Shown: positions 32,448 through 45,300 of the stretch, piece after piece | Numbering within the stretch: the first letter of the stretch is position 1 | Layout of the letters: the number at the start of each line of letters is the position of its first letter | NCBI RefSeq assembly: GCF_004027225.2 | Contig: NC_044302.2 | Location: 38,104,949 to 38,168,948, forward strand | Direction: 5' to 3' | Length of the DNA: 64,000 nt | DNA from: Strigops habroptila | Taxonomy: Eukaryota > Chordata > Aves > Psittaciformes > Psittacidae | Made by a program: the position numbers and the translations under genes | The notes under the pieces: generated by a model | The model's database searches: none | Told to the model about the DNA's origin: nothing | The model's input: the letters and a program-made list of their open reading frames with translations, nothing else

Positions 32448-34271
32448 AACTATGTACTGTGTACTCAGATTCTATCTGGGTAAATTATCTTTCAAAGCTG
32501 AAACTTTTGGCTAAGTTCCCCTTATGCAGGAAAATCATAAGCTTTAATAGACAACACAGAGAGGTCAAGAGCCCTTAAAGCCCCATGGCCAAAGCCCTCT
32601 TGAATTACACAGAGGAAACAGTAACTTTCTTTGGATGCATGACGCGTGAGTGGAAGGACCGAATTTGCTTCTGTAACAGTTTGATTAAAAACAAGACAAT
32701 GCAAAAGAAAATACTCACCTCCTGGGTTATTGGATACTCCTTTGATTTGCAATTTTGAGAAGTTGAATACATATCTTGGAATTCACTGCGGAGGATCAGG
32801 CTGTTGCTGTGCAAAGAACCCTCATAATAATTTAGCCGTGATGGTAGTAAGTCATATTGACAAATGCCATTTTTAAATTCTAAATTGCATCATTGAAATT
32901 GTGATAAAGAAATATTAGAACCAGGAGAAATCATTACTATGATGTAAAAAGTTCTTTGACTATTAATTCCTTTTTCTGGATAGCCAGCACTTGGGAGCCA
33001 ATTCTTATTATCCTTTGTCACTGTGAGAGAAAAACAAGCTATCCTTACAGAGCTGTTTAAAGATTTAATAGAAAAGAAAAAAGTTGCCCTGCTGAGTTGC
33101 TTAATGATATTATAGGGTTGATTAAAAAAAAAAAAAAAAAAAAAGACAAAAAGTCTTTATATTTTTAGTATAAGAAACAAGAATTATTATTACTATGATC
33201 ATTAGTAAAATCAATCACTTCTGGGTTGTTTAAAGAATCATTATAGAAAAGTAATAATTTTATCTTTCTTCCTCTTCCCTGCACCCCTTCTGATCATATT
33301 TAGTCCCTTTCATGTCTGAACAAGCAATACCCTCCCAAATTAATTTGATAAGTTGCCTTCTTTCACAAATGATTTTTAAAGGATTTGCAACATACATACT
33401 GTAGGAATGTACCCATGCTATTGGCTTTAAGCTTAGCAAGAATATGAAGTATCCAAATAAAGCGCACAGAAGACACACTCATGCTACTCTGCTCCTAGAG
33501 GAAATCTCTGAAGAGCACAGCAAGCCCATTGCAGACACTATATGGCACTTCACACCACCAGTCTTTTTCTCCCTGACAACACACTGTAATTAAAGGAAAG
33601 AGACATCAACATGAAATCAGACATGAGATGCTGTCCAGTTGAAAAGGTTACTGCAGCAAATGAGCAATTAGTGCACCCTGCTGCAACGACCGCTTCAGGT
33701 TCAGAAGGGACTCAGACAAAATACCATAGTTGAATAAACCAGCTTTGTAATCTGTTTATCATAAGTCCTGCAGTTAGTGCCATAAAGTGAATTGGCAGGG
33801 TATATGCTTCAAGGACAGTGTGAGGCCTATTCTACTCAAAGCTTATTCTATGTTTTTGCCTACAGTAGGCAAGAAGAGTGGTTTTGTCAACATATACCAA
33901 ACCAAACTCTCAAACAAAATATGCTGGCAAAAGCATAATATGGTGGCAAAATTTTATGTACTACAAGTACTTTACAGAAATGTCGTAAAAATCAGTTCCC
34001 TAATATGCACTCTCCATCGAATTGGACTTCCAGTTTAATTTTAAACAAGCAAAAGCCACAAGTGCAAATGTCTTCATTGCAAAATGTGATTTATATCTCT
34101 TTTAGTAAAGCTAAATTCATGTTTGTTATCGGTTTTATAAATTAAAATAACTTTACTGATTCAGGCACAGCTATTCCTATTTAGTACCAACCAAGAACTT
34201 TTTTTTTTTTTTGACATTTTAAACTATAGACAGGTTCTAGCTATTCTAGAAGATGACATAGCAGAATATTT
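32448..34271. other. Non-coding stretch, no gene seen
   Basis: AT-rich. It includes an A21 tract at 33124-33144 and short frames without domains. Confidence 0.55.
33124..33144. repeat. Poly-A tract, A21
   Basis: The longest mononucleotide run in the window, followed by GACAAAAAG. Confidence 0.9.
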
Positions 34272-34465
34272 AGAATATTTTCACTATGAGGCACTGGCAC
34301 AGGTTGCCCAGAGAAGTTGTGGCTGCCCAATCCCTAGCAGCGTTCAAGGTTGGACAGGGCTTTGAGCAACCTGGTCTAGTGGAAGATGCCCCTGCCCAGG
34401 GTAGGGGTGTTGGAATGAAATGGTCTTTCAGGTTCCTTTCAACCCAAACCATTCTATGATTCTAT
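34272..34465 (+). mobile_element. CR1 LINE 3' fragment
   Basis: Sense CR1 tail: GAGGCACTGGCACAGGTTGC, GAGCAACCTGGTCTAGTGG, TTCAACCCAAACC, ending ATTCTATG ATTCTA. It is 5'-truncated to about 190 bp and somewhat diverged. Confidence 0.9.
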
Positions 34466-35518
34466 TTTAGTATAGAGCAAAGTATCCTGAACCTCCTGCG
34501 TACAAGCCAGCACAGCTGGCAATTCTTTCTTCTTGTTAGCTTGTTGAAAAAAAGATTGATAAAGGTATTAATGGAAGAGCTTTTGCTCAGTTTTAGTGCT
34601 TTCCAAAGACTTTTTTTAGAAACAAATGTATTGATATTTATTCATGTTAATTGAAGAGTTGTGAAGCTATTATTTAATGAGGAACGCTACTCTGCCTGCA
34701 GCAGAGCCTTCAGAGAACCATGAGCTCACATCTTCCCTGTGCTGTTCACCTTGATGGGGAGTTTAAACTTCTACGCATAGCTACAAATGTACAAGAAAGT
34801 GTAGCTGCAGAGGCTGACACCTGTATGAATCATGTCCCATTCTAAAACAGAAATACCTGTGTATACTGCAGAGGGAGGGATAGGAATCAGTATGAGTGAC
34901 AGCTCCATCAAAGTAATACATTTATCAACTTAATCAGACACTTACTACCTGGTCTACCATTCATTTCAAGACAAGGTTGCTAGGAATTGTACCAAAGGTT
35001 GGTCTTGTTTTGTTTGAACATTTTGATTTTAAAGATCGGTTTGACAGCATTGTATCAGTAGCACTCTACCATCAGAAACTAAGTTTAAAAGCTCATAATT
35101 ACTATTTAATGTTTAATATTTACATAGTGCTTTACAAATCTCAAAACATAAAGAAAATTACACAAAGCAATAATAGTCAAGAGGAGACAGAAAATAACTA
35201 ACTCAATGGAAGAATGACAGAAAGTCAGAAGAAATGTAAAGAAAAAGATGGACCGACAACTTAGGTGATTGGAAATATGCATAGTGGAATTTGTAGTCAT
35301 TTGTAGCAAGCCATTAATGTATAACGAATGCGTATTTTCCTCAGTGCAAAAGATGTTCTAAAACCCAAATATCTTTCCCTGTGATAATCAAAGACATTCG
35401 GATTTTGGAAAGCTAGCAGACAGAACCCCTCCTTCCACACACCCAGAGGGAGAGCTGGCAGTAAAACAGATTGCCACCTTCACAAACAAAAGACTTAATT
35501 GTTCAAATCCCAGAGCTA
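34466..35518. other. Non-coding stretch, no gene seen
   Basis: AT-rich DNA with no recognisable gene or repeat. Confidence 0.5.
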
Positions 35519-35610
35519 ATTTTCTCCTTCTCCTTTTCCTCTTTTTTCTCCTTCTCTTTCTCCTTCTTCCTCCTTCTCCTCTTCCTCTTCTCCCACTCCC
35601 TCTTCCCCAA
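35519..35610. repeat. Polypyrimidine tract, about 90 bp
   Basis: Almost uninterrupted C/T on the plus strand, made of TTCTCC, TTCCTC and TTTCTCC words. The strand-biased, partly mirror-symmetric composition could form triplex (H-DNA). The minus-strand Lys/Glu/Arg-rich frame across it is an artefact of the tract. Confidence 0.85.
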
Positions 35611-38600
35611 AGCCTTGGCAAACATTGAAGAATGGAAGGGAAAGTCTTTCAAGTAAGGAGAGGCAAGTGGTTTAAAGGAGCAAGGCAACATGACAGTTCT
35701 AAGTGTGTGTGTTCACAGATGGCTTAAGCAGGTCTAAGAGACAACTGCAGCCAAAACAAAAAACCCTGCCCTCCCATCTTCTCTCATCAGCCACTTGTTG
35801 CTATTTTCTTCTTGTCCAGCTCCTACAACATGTGGCTGCAAAGTGAGTCAGGTTAATTTACTAATGCAAAAGGAAAAAAAAATCTTTCAATCAAGACAGT
35901 AGACCAATGGGGACTGTGTGAAAAAAGGACAGCTAAAAGATTTGTGTTATAATCCAGTGTGAACACTCAGGAGACTGCAGAACAGCTCTAATTGGAAAGG
36001 CTTCTTTACGAGCATCGTACATACAGCATACACTGGTGACAATCTCATAAACAGAATTTACTGTGCTTTTAGAAAGTTTTTGGGTTTGTTTTTGTTCCCC
36101 AGGAAACAATAGGATGCAATCTTATTTATCAACATATTTATCAATGTAGTTATGCAAAGTTATGCTGAGGAAAACACCCAGGAGAATTTTTCTTAAAAAG
36201 AAAACGACTTGAATAAAAAATTAATTCTTGCTTGTAGCTTGTAATAAGCACAGTTTCCAGTAAAAGTGATAGAAGAGGCACAATTACAACACAGCTCAAT
36301 TTCTCGCAAAACGCAAGTATTTATTATCTGCCTTTCATACCTTGAAAAGAGTCTTTGACAAAAATAGATTACATCTTTGCCCATCAGTTACTATTCCCCA
36401 ATATTTGTGGTACTGCTCACATAGCTAGACAAGGTAACTCTGACAGAAGATGTAACTAAACTAATCTTCAGTGGTATTAGTGAAAGAAGGTGCTATCAGG
36501 CAATTCCCATACACGCTGTTAAAAGAAATTGAATCAAAGCAAATTCCTAAAGACCTGTTAGAAAAAGGTTTTGCATTTGTCTGTTGGTATCTCCAAGTAC
36601 AAGACAAACGCAGCCCTGAGCTAACAAAGGACAAAAGATAGCATAGAAGTCATTCATTGAAAGGTTGTGGGTTAGTTTCGGTAAACTACTGTGTAACGTG
36701 GATTTCAGAGAATGGTGATTCTAATTTAGGAAAATTAGCAGAACAGCAGATACAAATATTATCCAGGGCTTGGAGATAATAATTAAGAACTTGGTTATTA
36801 AAGATATTTTAGATACAACTGCCTAACAAGAAATGGAGAAAACTCAAAAGCAATACAAACTAGAATAACATAACATAGCTAGAACAGAAGTCATTACAGT
36901 AACTGGCTGTAACCTAGATAGGAGATGTATATTTCAGATCGTTTTAATATGAATAATATTTTTCAGAGTGCAGAACAGTAAATAATACTTTCCAGAAGAA
37001 AGGCCTTGTAATTTTTAAATCTCTGTTTTGATTGTGTATCCACTAAGGGCATTTTAATTTTGTCTGACAGTGATACACCCTTCTTAACACAATGTACTAC
37101 ATAAATAGGATCATATTTTTAGTCATTATTTCATATTTGATATTACTGTCTTTCATTTATTCTATTTGCTGAACTAAGAAAGGTGAGAACAAGAGGCTTG
37201 AAGAATATAAATATTTTCACGTTTTTATCTCTAAATTATGCTAAGACATCTGTAATCCAATGTCCATTCTTCACATTACATGTGATCCAAATACCAAAGG
37301 AATCTGTGAACCTTCTTTTTTGTCCCAATAACTCAATTACTCTTTTTATAAGGACAAAACAAAAAAACCCTCAAAACAACACAAACCAAACCCAAAACCC
37401 AAAAGCCCTTGCACATTCTCTGGTACACACAAGGACTCTGAAATTCAAAGGATCAAAACCGAAAAAGCTACCATCAATTCACAGGAAAGCCAGAGAAGAA
37501 GTTGTTTGTGACAGATTCTGCAGGGTTTTTTTTTTTTTCAAAGAACAGCAGTCTGTAGTAAGATCAAGATTTTTCATGCTTCCTTGTTCTTTCTTCTCTT
37601 GTCCCTACATGCTTATTGTTATGGGCCTAAACTTGCTCTCTTTAAGATGTTATATCAAACATGCACATGGATTGTTAAATATGCATCATAGGGAGCTTTT
37701 ATAACTTACAGAGTAATTATGAGGCTTCAACAATATCATACAGAAAGAAGAAAATTGAGAGGTTCACAGAAACTATCACATTGTGATATTTTAGGTGAGA
37801 AAAGTTTATTTCTATCCAGAATTCAGAGAACATTCAAATGAACATATTAAGCAACAGAAGAGATCAAATATAAGCAAGTGGAGCATGATACCCATCTACA
37901 AAGAAATTTAGAGTTCAGACTAAGTAACAAAGAAGGTACACCCTGAAGCACCTACTATCATCCAAGAGAACGCTCCCACTCAGTTCTCTTCTAACCTGAG
38001 GCCTCATACACATATTTTTGCACACAGAAGCAATTTGCATGACAGACGAAGTCTGAAATATAAGTATTCTAACGTATCCTAGAAACTTCCTCCCTTTTCG
38101 CTTACTTACTCTCACCAAGCCAGAAAATTATTTAAAGGCAGGGGACTAGACCCTGTACACTGTCTTTCAGAAGTTTTTATTTAGGGATGTGGGCACAAGT
38201 GACTTTAAGAACCTTTTTCCCTATCAAATCTCAAAATCAAATTTATATTTACAAAACATCCATTGTTCATAAAATGACAATGTTCATGTCTGGAAACTAA
38301 ACTTGCATTGTGTTACACAAATCAAGGCTATTTATCTCATAATGTTGGCATAGAGCAAACGCTTTATTGGAAATGAGAGTGATTTCTAATTCTGTTTTGT
38401 CTGCATCAGCCTATCTCTCCTGCTCCTAGTTCTCTACTTGCCATGTCAACATTGTCTGTTCGAATGATGCCTCACCCTCAGCTCATCAATTCCTCTGCAG
38501 TTCCTTTTCTTCCTCTGTGGATTCTGTTTTCTCAAAATGTCTTTTATATTTCCAGTCTCTGGGTATCCACCCCCAACCTGGTCATCCCAGTGCCAGAAAC

Positions 38601-41097
38601 CTTTTCATCACTGTCAAAAAGTGCTGGTGAACATAGGCAAAGAATCTTTTCAAATATTTGGGTTAATTAATAGAGAAATCTTACTGAAACAATTATTTTT
38701 ATTGAAAATCCTGAGGAGCGAAAAATATAGCAATTATTTTCTGTTTGTTTGTTTTGCTTCCATAAAAGCTCTTGATACTGGAACTTTAAAAATAGTAGAT
38801 TTCAGTCCTGGCTGCTGGTTGATCAGCAGCAGAGGCAGAGTACTGATGCAGATTCATCCTGGAGCGGCAATTCCAGCTGTTCTGCAGAGAAGACCATGCT
38901 TAGCGAATGTATATATCCACAGTAAAGTTACTGACTGTCAAGCTTACGGTGCTAGTGAAATTCCCAAAAGAGAGGCAAGGTCTTAACCAGCCATTCCAGC
39001 TGTGACCTGCATTCTGGCCTAAAACTCCTGCAAAATATAATCAGTTGCTATACATACTCTTTCCACCTAGGTTATCACATTGGAAACAGCCTTTTCCTTT
39101 GGCTTCAAATGAATATTTGCCCAGAAATTTACTAAATAAAGTATCCTCTGGCACTCCATGGAATCAAAAATTGGATCCTTCAGTGCCTGTGTGAACACTG
39201 AAAAACTCATCAAAAGCAATCAGAGTTAGGTTCAGATCATCTTCTCCTCCTCCTCCTCTCACTTTTTCTCACTTAAAAAAATAGTTTAAAATAGTGCTTT
39301 TTTAATTCCAGGGGCCTAATCCTTTCTCACATTAACTAGTTTCATGGTGGTGATCTTGCAGTGACTGCTTTCAGATCCTTATCAGTGTGAATGAACTCTG
39401 ATTTCACTTTTCACCTTATCAATCCAGCCACAACATTCTTCTCTCATGCTGGACTTTCCACGGGGGAACATGCCATCCATACATTGGACAATGTGCAGTC
39501 TGCGAGGATTGGAATAGAGACAGGACTAGAATGGACCTGCAGGAATAGAACCAAGACAGAAGGGACAATGGAGCAGTTTCTATTAACGTGTTTTTCTTCC
39601 TAAAATTTCATCTTTACTCTTTGATAATGAAATGGCCTGGAAGGGCTTTTTAAATATAAGAAAAGGAGTCTTCATTAGAACACGCTTCGAAAAAAAAATC
39701 CATAAAAGAACATTAAAAAGAGCTTGTTAGCCATTACACACCCACCCAGCATAGAAGACATTCAATTGACTTCAATCAAGCCAATTTGCATACAGTGCAC
39801 ACAAAAAGGGCATGCAATTTGCACATTTTATTGTAAAGTAAAGCACTTCTCATGTCAGCATTCAAAGTCTTTAAAAGGAAAGTTCTGTATGCAGTGAGTA
39901 TTTCACAGAGAAGACTGCAGGATAGATAGTATTCATAAAATACATTTTATCTAAATTGGTACTGTCTTTAGCAATAAAAATGTCTGGAATAGATGTTGAC
40001 AAGTAGAAATTATATTAAAAACCCTGCATGGATTCAATATATTCATGGCCATGCTACTGTAATTTCAATATCCTATTATATTTTTTCCACCTAAATAAAG
40101 TATATTTGGCCCAAATTGTAATTTGAAATAGCAAGCTTTACCTTTTATTGCACCCCTTTTGACTTTAATGAAACTTAACTTTAGGAAAGACAGGAATCAA
40201 TCTCTGTGTGTAGCTAAAGAGCCACCAAAGAGCAAAATTACCCAATACAGCTAGTGTTGAACATTTCCACCCCAAAAAAAGCAACTATGCATTTGTAGGG
40301 GTTTAGTAGAGACCTTAATTCTCAGATCCTCCCTTCTTTCTCCCCTGTGATATTTTACTTAGTTTCACTTCTTCCAAGTCCCATTTCAAACGTCCTGACA
40401 TTATTGGTTCTTTTCTTACCAATCCCATGTTCCAGTCCTACTTTTTAATTTTTCCCTCTCTGTCTCTGTAACTTATTTGAAGCTAAAATAATTTGATTTC
40501 CACTCAGACTGTTTTCTCCTTTATATGGCCTGTGGTAAGCTTCTGTCAGCATAAAGAGGAGGGCCAATCAAGCAGTATGGAGAGCAACAGACGAAGGGAC
40601 ACACTGCTCAGCCTTGGGTACTAAAGCTTCATTTTTGCGGCTCAAGTCTAAAAATAGCCTAGATGGCTGAAACTCCAATTTTCCACAGCTTTGTAATTTG
40701 TGTAAATTTAGGAATATTCTTACAATGACAAGAGGCACACCTGTGAAGCAAGGACTGGTCCTCAGCCTTGTTACAACCTATTGCTCCAAATGACACCTTT
40801 CTAAAGAAAAATCCGTGAAGACAGGCTTAATGTCTCCCAAACTCCACTCCCAGAAATATAAGAACCATATGACTTCAAGAATTTGGAAAACTGAGCCTGA
40901 ACAGAAAAAAGTTGGAAAGTTATAAAGAAATTGCAAGAAAGCTTTAGAGCAGAGTCACATTGCAATGCAGGACTACATGATCTCAGTATTAACATCCCCT
41001 CCTCCAAATGAAGCCCACACAGCTTAATAATGTTTACATATTTTCAGTACATACACAAACCAACTTCAGGTTAAGAAGGTCTCTTGAATCCAAGGAA
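35611..41097. other. Non-coding stretch, no gene seen
   Basis: AT-rich DNA. An A/C-rich tract lies at 37354-37405. The longest frames (173 codons at 37183 and 149 codons at 38537) show no domain, and the first runs through the A/C tract. No exon was recognised. Confidence 0.5.
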
Positions 41098-41500
41098 AAT
41101 CACAGAACAGAAGCAGAGGATAACTGTGGTGCAAAGGGAGCTCAGAAGGTGTCTGGTCTAACATGCTGCTCACAGCAGTGTCAGCTATGGGGTCAGTCAG
41201 TTGAGGCTCCTCAGGGAGGGAGGGAAGCAGCAAGCTTTTACCACTGCTTAGCTATCATTCTGGGGAAAGGTTTCCCTATGGCCAGACCCAGCCTCTTATG
41301 TCCATCACCCTCCAAATGTGCTCTGCTGAAAAGAGCCCAGCTCTAGCTCACCACCAGCTCCTCAAAGGCATTGGGGGCTGCTTTTAGGTGGCCTCAGCCT
41401 TGCCTCTCTCAAGGCTGAACTAGCTCTGGTCCTTCAGCCTCTCCTCACAGGGCAAGTGCTCTAGACACAACCACTTCACTGGCCCTCTGCTAAGTTCACT
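41098..41500 (-). mobile_element. CR1 LINE fragment, diverged subfamily
   Basis: Antisense CR1 features include TCACAGAACAG at the 3' end, AAGGCTGAACTAGCTCTGG, TCAGCCTCTCCTCACAGGGC and CTCTAGACAC...CACTGGCCCTCTGCT. It is more degenerate than its neighbour at 41512 and appears to belong to a different CR1 subfamily, so these are two separate insertions lying tandemly in the same orientation. Confidence 0.75.
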
Positions 41501-41511
41501 CTGATTTCACA

Positions 41512-42340
41512 GGATCATATAATAGAATGTTTGGGTTGGAAGGGACCTTAAACGTCATCTAGTTTCAACACACCTGCCATGGGCAGGGACACCTCTGAGT
41601 AGATCAGGTTGCGAAAAGGCCCATCCAACCTGGCCTTGGACACTGCCAGGGATGGGGCAGCCACAGCTTTTCTGGGCAACCTGTGCCAGTGCCTCACCAC
41701 TGTCATAGTGAAGAATTCCTTCCTAATATCTAATATAAATCTCACCTCTGTCAGCTTAAAGCCATTCCCCCTTGTCCTATCACTACATGCCTTTGTAAAA
41801 AATCCTTCTCCAGCCCTTCTCTTAAGCCCCGTTTAGGCACTGGAAGGCTGTTATAAGGTGCCCCCAGAGCCTTCTCTTACCTAGGCTGAAGGCAGGTTTA
41901 TTGATATCTGTCTTGTACTGGGTGGCTCAAAACCAAATGCAGTATATATATCTAGTCTAAAAAGTGCTGAGTGGAGGAGGAATGCCGTTCAGTGATTGAC
42001 TGGCCATGCTCCTGTTTAAACAGTTCTGGGTGTGATTGACCTTCATAGCTGGTAGAACACACTGCTGGCTCATGCTCAGATTGCTGCTATTAGAACCCTC
42101 AGGATCTTTCCCTCAGAACTGCCCCCTGACCAGGCAGTTCCCTGCCTGTATCAAGCAAAGGATTATTCCTTCTCATGTCAGATATTCACATCTGTCCTTG
42201 TTCAATTTCATAAGGTTCCTGTTGTCCTATTCCTCCATCTTGTTTAGGTCTTTCTGAAAAATCTTCAGAAGCATTCTCAAAAGCTTAGCCCTATAACTAT
42301 CACCAGTTTCAAAAAAGATCTTGTGCTTACACATCATCCT
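41512..42340 (-). mobile_element. CR1 LINE, about 0.8 kb, minus strand
   Basis: 3' end at left (ATCATATAATAGAATG), then GGTTGGAAGGGACCTTAAA, CTGCCATGGGCAGGGACA, GGGCAACCTGTGCCAGTGCC, CTTCCTAATATCTAATA and CCCTTGTCCTATCACTA. It reaches the upstream 3'-ORF2 region (TTCAATTTCATAAGGTTCC at 42206). The right end is diffuse. It is 5'-truncated and degenerate, and the small frames inside are not genes. Confidence 0.88.
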
Positions 42341-45300
42341 GAAAAGTCAGAGGCAAATCTCATTGGAAAGACAATTTTAAAAGGATAGTGCAAAGTACAG
42401 ATGCATATGGTGACAGTGGATGCAATGATCAAAGTGGGAATAGGGGGCAACACGATGCATTGCCATTAGGATTGTTATCATTTCCATTATTATTACACAC
42501 TGTTTTTCAGGTAAAATGTGTTCAGCAAATGGCTGCAATCTGAGTGCCTGAATAGGATGGGACCTCTTGCCTGGCAGACCAAAGAGGTTAGGGAGTAAGG
42601 AGACAGTATATCTTGCCCTCAGTGATTTATAATGGGATTGAGGTGAAAGGGCTCAGGTGTGATGATCAGCACTAATTGGATGCTGTGTGGGCCAGGCAGC
42701 TTCTCGTTGCTGCAGGGAGCTGAGACCTGCTCTTTTTTTACAAGTGACTTCTTGGAGGCAACACTTCATCCAGACTTCAGTTACATTTGGACAATACCAC
42801 TACCCTGCTCCTTCCCCTGCTTTAAATGCTAGGCATGAAGTTGTTCACAGTGGTGTTAGCAGGCATTGTCACGAAAAATGAAGGTCCAGGAATTCTGACA
42901 ACAACCCAGACCAAATGGTTTGCCTCAGGAATTGTGCAGCAGAGTGGATGAGAGTTGTTTTGAAAATTGGATAAGTGACAGTAATTAAGGCTGCTGACAG
43001 GATGCTGCTTAGGACTGTTTCCTTCCAAAACATTTCAAAATTTAGTCTAGGCTATGCCTCGAAACCCTAAATACTGCAGCATGTCAGCCTGTTTATAAAC
43101 CTCCCCAGGCTATTTCCAACAGCTCATTCAGCTGTGCTGACCAATAAAAGCAATGAACAATTTTAAGATGTCTCAACTATTCGGCATGTTTTATAGAAAA
43201 GAACCATCAAGCTGAGCTTTTAGGAGCCAGCCAGCATTATTTATTTTGCAATGAATTGGATAATTAAAGAAAAGAAGCTTTGTGTGGTAGTGGAGCAGGT
43301 AAGTGAGAGGCCAGGAGCAATCATATGTATTTCTGATTCTGCCATTGCCTCTCTCTAGCATTACAAGCGCAGTGTTTAGCTACTCTCTGCCAGTTTCTGC
43401 ACCCCAAAAAGGTATAACAGCATGTACTAGAGTAGTATTGAAAAATAAGACCCTGGTTGAGTTCCCAGTGTAGTTAACAGCCATGCTTTTGTTCATTTTT
43501 ACTAGATAGAGCCAAGTTTTAAGACCTTGAACCTGACTGCGAACCATGCTGTGGCAGCGTAGTTATAGTGTCTCTTCAACCAGAAAGTGGGTAATTTTCT
43601 CTCCTGAGCGTGGCACCCTGTGGGACTGCAAAATAGGTTAGTACAAGTGTTTGTACATGATCTCTTTGTGTAGATACAGACATAAATATCACACAAAAAA
43701 GAGAGGATAATGAATCAGACACAGATGTCTTTCTGTCTGGTGGTCGACAGAAATCTCATCTGTGCCCATGCATAGTACTGAGAAGCCTCGGGATGCATTC
43801 CCAGAGCCAGAGAGTAGACAGAAGCTGCCACCATAGCCTTTAGAGTTGCCAAACATCAGTCTGATCCTAAAAAAAAAAAAATTCATCACCAGTATTTCAT
43901 GTAATTTTTCTGAGAGGAAATAATTTCTCAGTAGAAATCCACAGTTAGTAGCACATCTACATAAGCCCAAGGGGCAAATAATCTACATTTCACAGAAGCA
44001 CCTACATTTCACAGAAGCACCCCCTGCTTTAAAAATCAGTAACAGAAGGTAATTTTATTTAATAGAAGTTGTAGCTTGTACAGTGGTCTACGAACTGAAA
44101 ACATCTGGGAAAAAAACTATATTTAACAGAAATTCATCAGTCTTCCTTGTACCAGCAGTTAAACAATATTTGATATCAGAGGAAAAAAACCCAACAGCCT
44201 AGAATCCTATTATTAGGGCCCAATTTTCCCTTTTTTCCCCTCTTACTGCCCAGTGGATTGGCATAACCACCTCCAAGAGTTCTGACAGTACTTACACTTC
44301 CCCACTTTGCTGCATGATGATCCTCAGCCAGGTTGTCAAACACAATTATTTCTCTGGGTAACAATGTGAAAGGCAGCTGCAGTGAGCCTGGAGGTCAGGC
44401 AAAGGGGGCTATGGATGCAAGAGCACCTGCCTTTTGCACGCAAAGATGGAGCAAATTACCGCATTTGTCGCCAAGGAACTAAGCAGCAGTACCCTGTGTA
44501 ATGGCCTCACAAGCACCATTTTCATCATGTGTATGGGTATATCTTTTCAAATCTAAAGCAGGGAACAGATGTTTCATCAAAAGACACATTTAAAATAAAG
44601 ATAATTATAAAGTAAGAAGCTTAATTACCTAGGATTATTCAGGTCCACTTAATTACTCAACAATCTGAGACCCTCCCACGTATTTGTCATAGAAGCACCC
44701 TTCTTTTACTGGGTTACTAAATTCTCTTGTGGCTTCAGGACAAATGTTGTTATTTTAGTAATTCAACTAATCTTAATTTCTGATTTTCAGTTACAAGGAG
44801 GAAATGTAATCAATCATTTCAAGCAATATATTGTTTTACTTCTATAGGTATTGTATTTTCTTCCATAAATTATTAATAGCCTGAACTACAAAAATGAAAG
44901 TAAAACTGAATGCTATTATCACAGCGTACTCAGTAGGACATCAACTGCACTTATACTTGGTTTAGATTAAAGGGCAGAATTTCTTTTGGTCTGGCTGCCC
45001 ACAGATCTTTATGCATCTCCAGTTTTCAGAAGTTTGTTATGATCTTTTCATGTAGGTATATAAAAATAACCTTTTACCTCCCCTGCAATTGGTCACCTTC
45101 TTTCCCAAGAAGCAAAAATTCTAATACTCTAATAAAATAGATTTACTCTAGGAAAGTAGATTGTTTTCTTTGTCTTTGATTAAACAACATAGTATTCACT
45201 ACATGGCTACGGCTCAGCTATTCTGAGAGACTGCATTCTCATGGGAGTTACTGATCATACTAATATATTTCACAGAAAAATAATTATTTCTGTGAGCTTC

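Noticed and set aside
35388..35691. Arg/Lys/Glu-rich frames on the minus strand
   Set aside because: They are translations of the polypyrimidine/polypurine tract, not a nuclear basic protein.
37183..37704. 173-codon plus-strand frame
   Set aside because: It runs through an A/C-rich low-complexity tract, which keeps it open. No domain was recognised.
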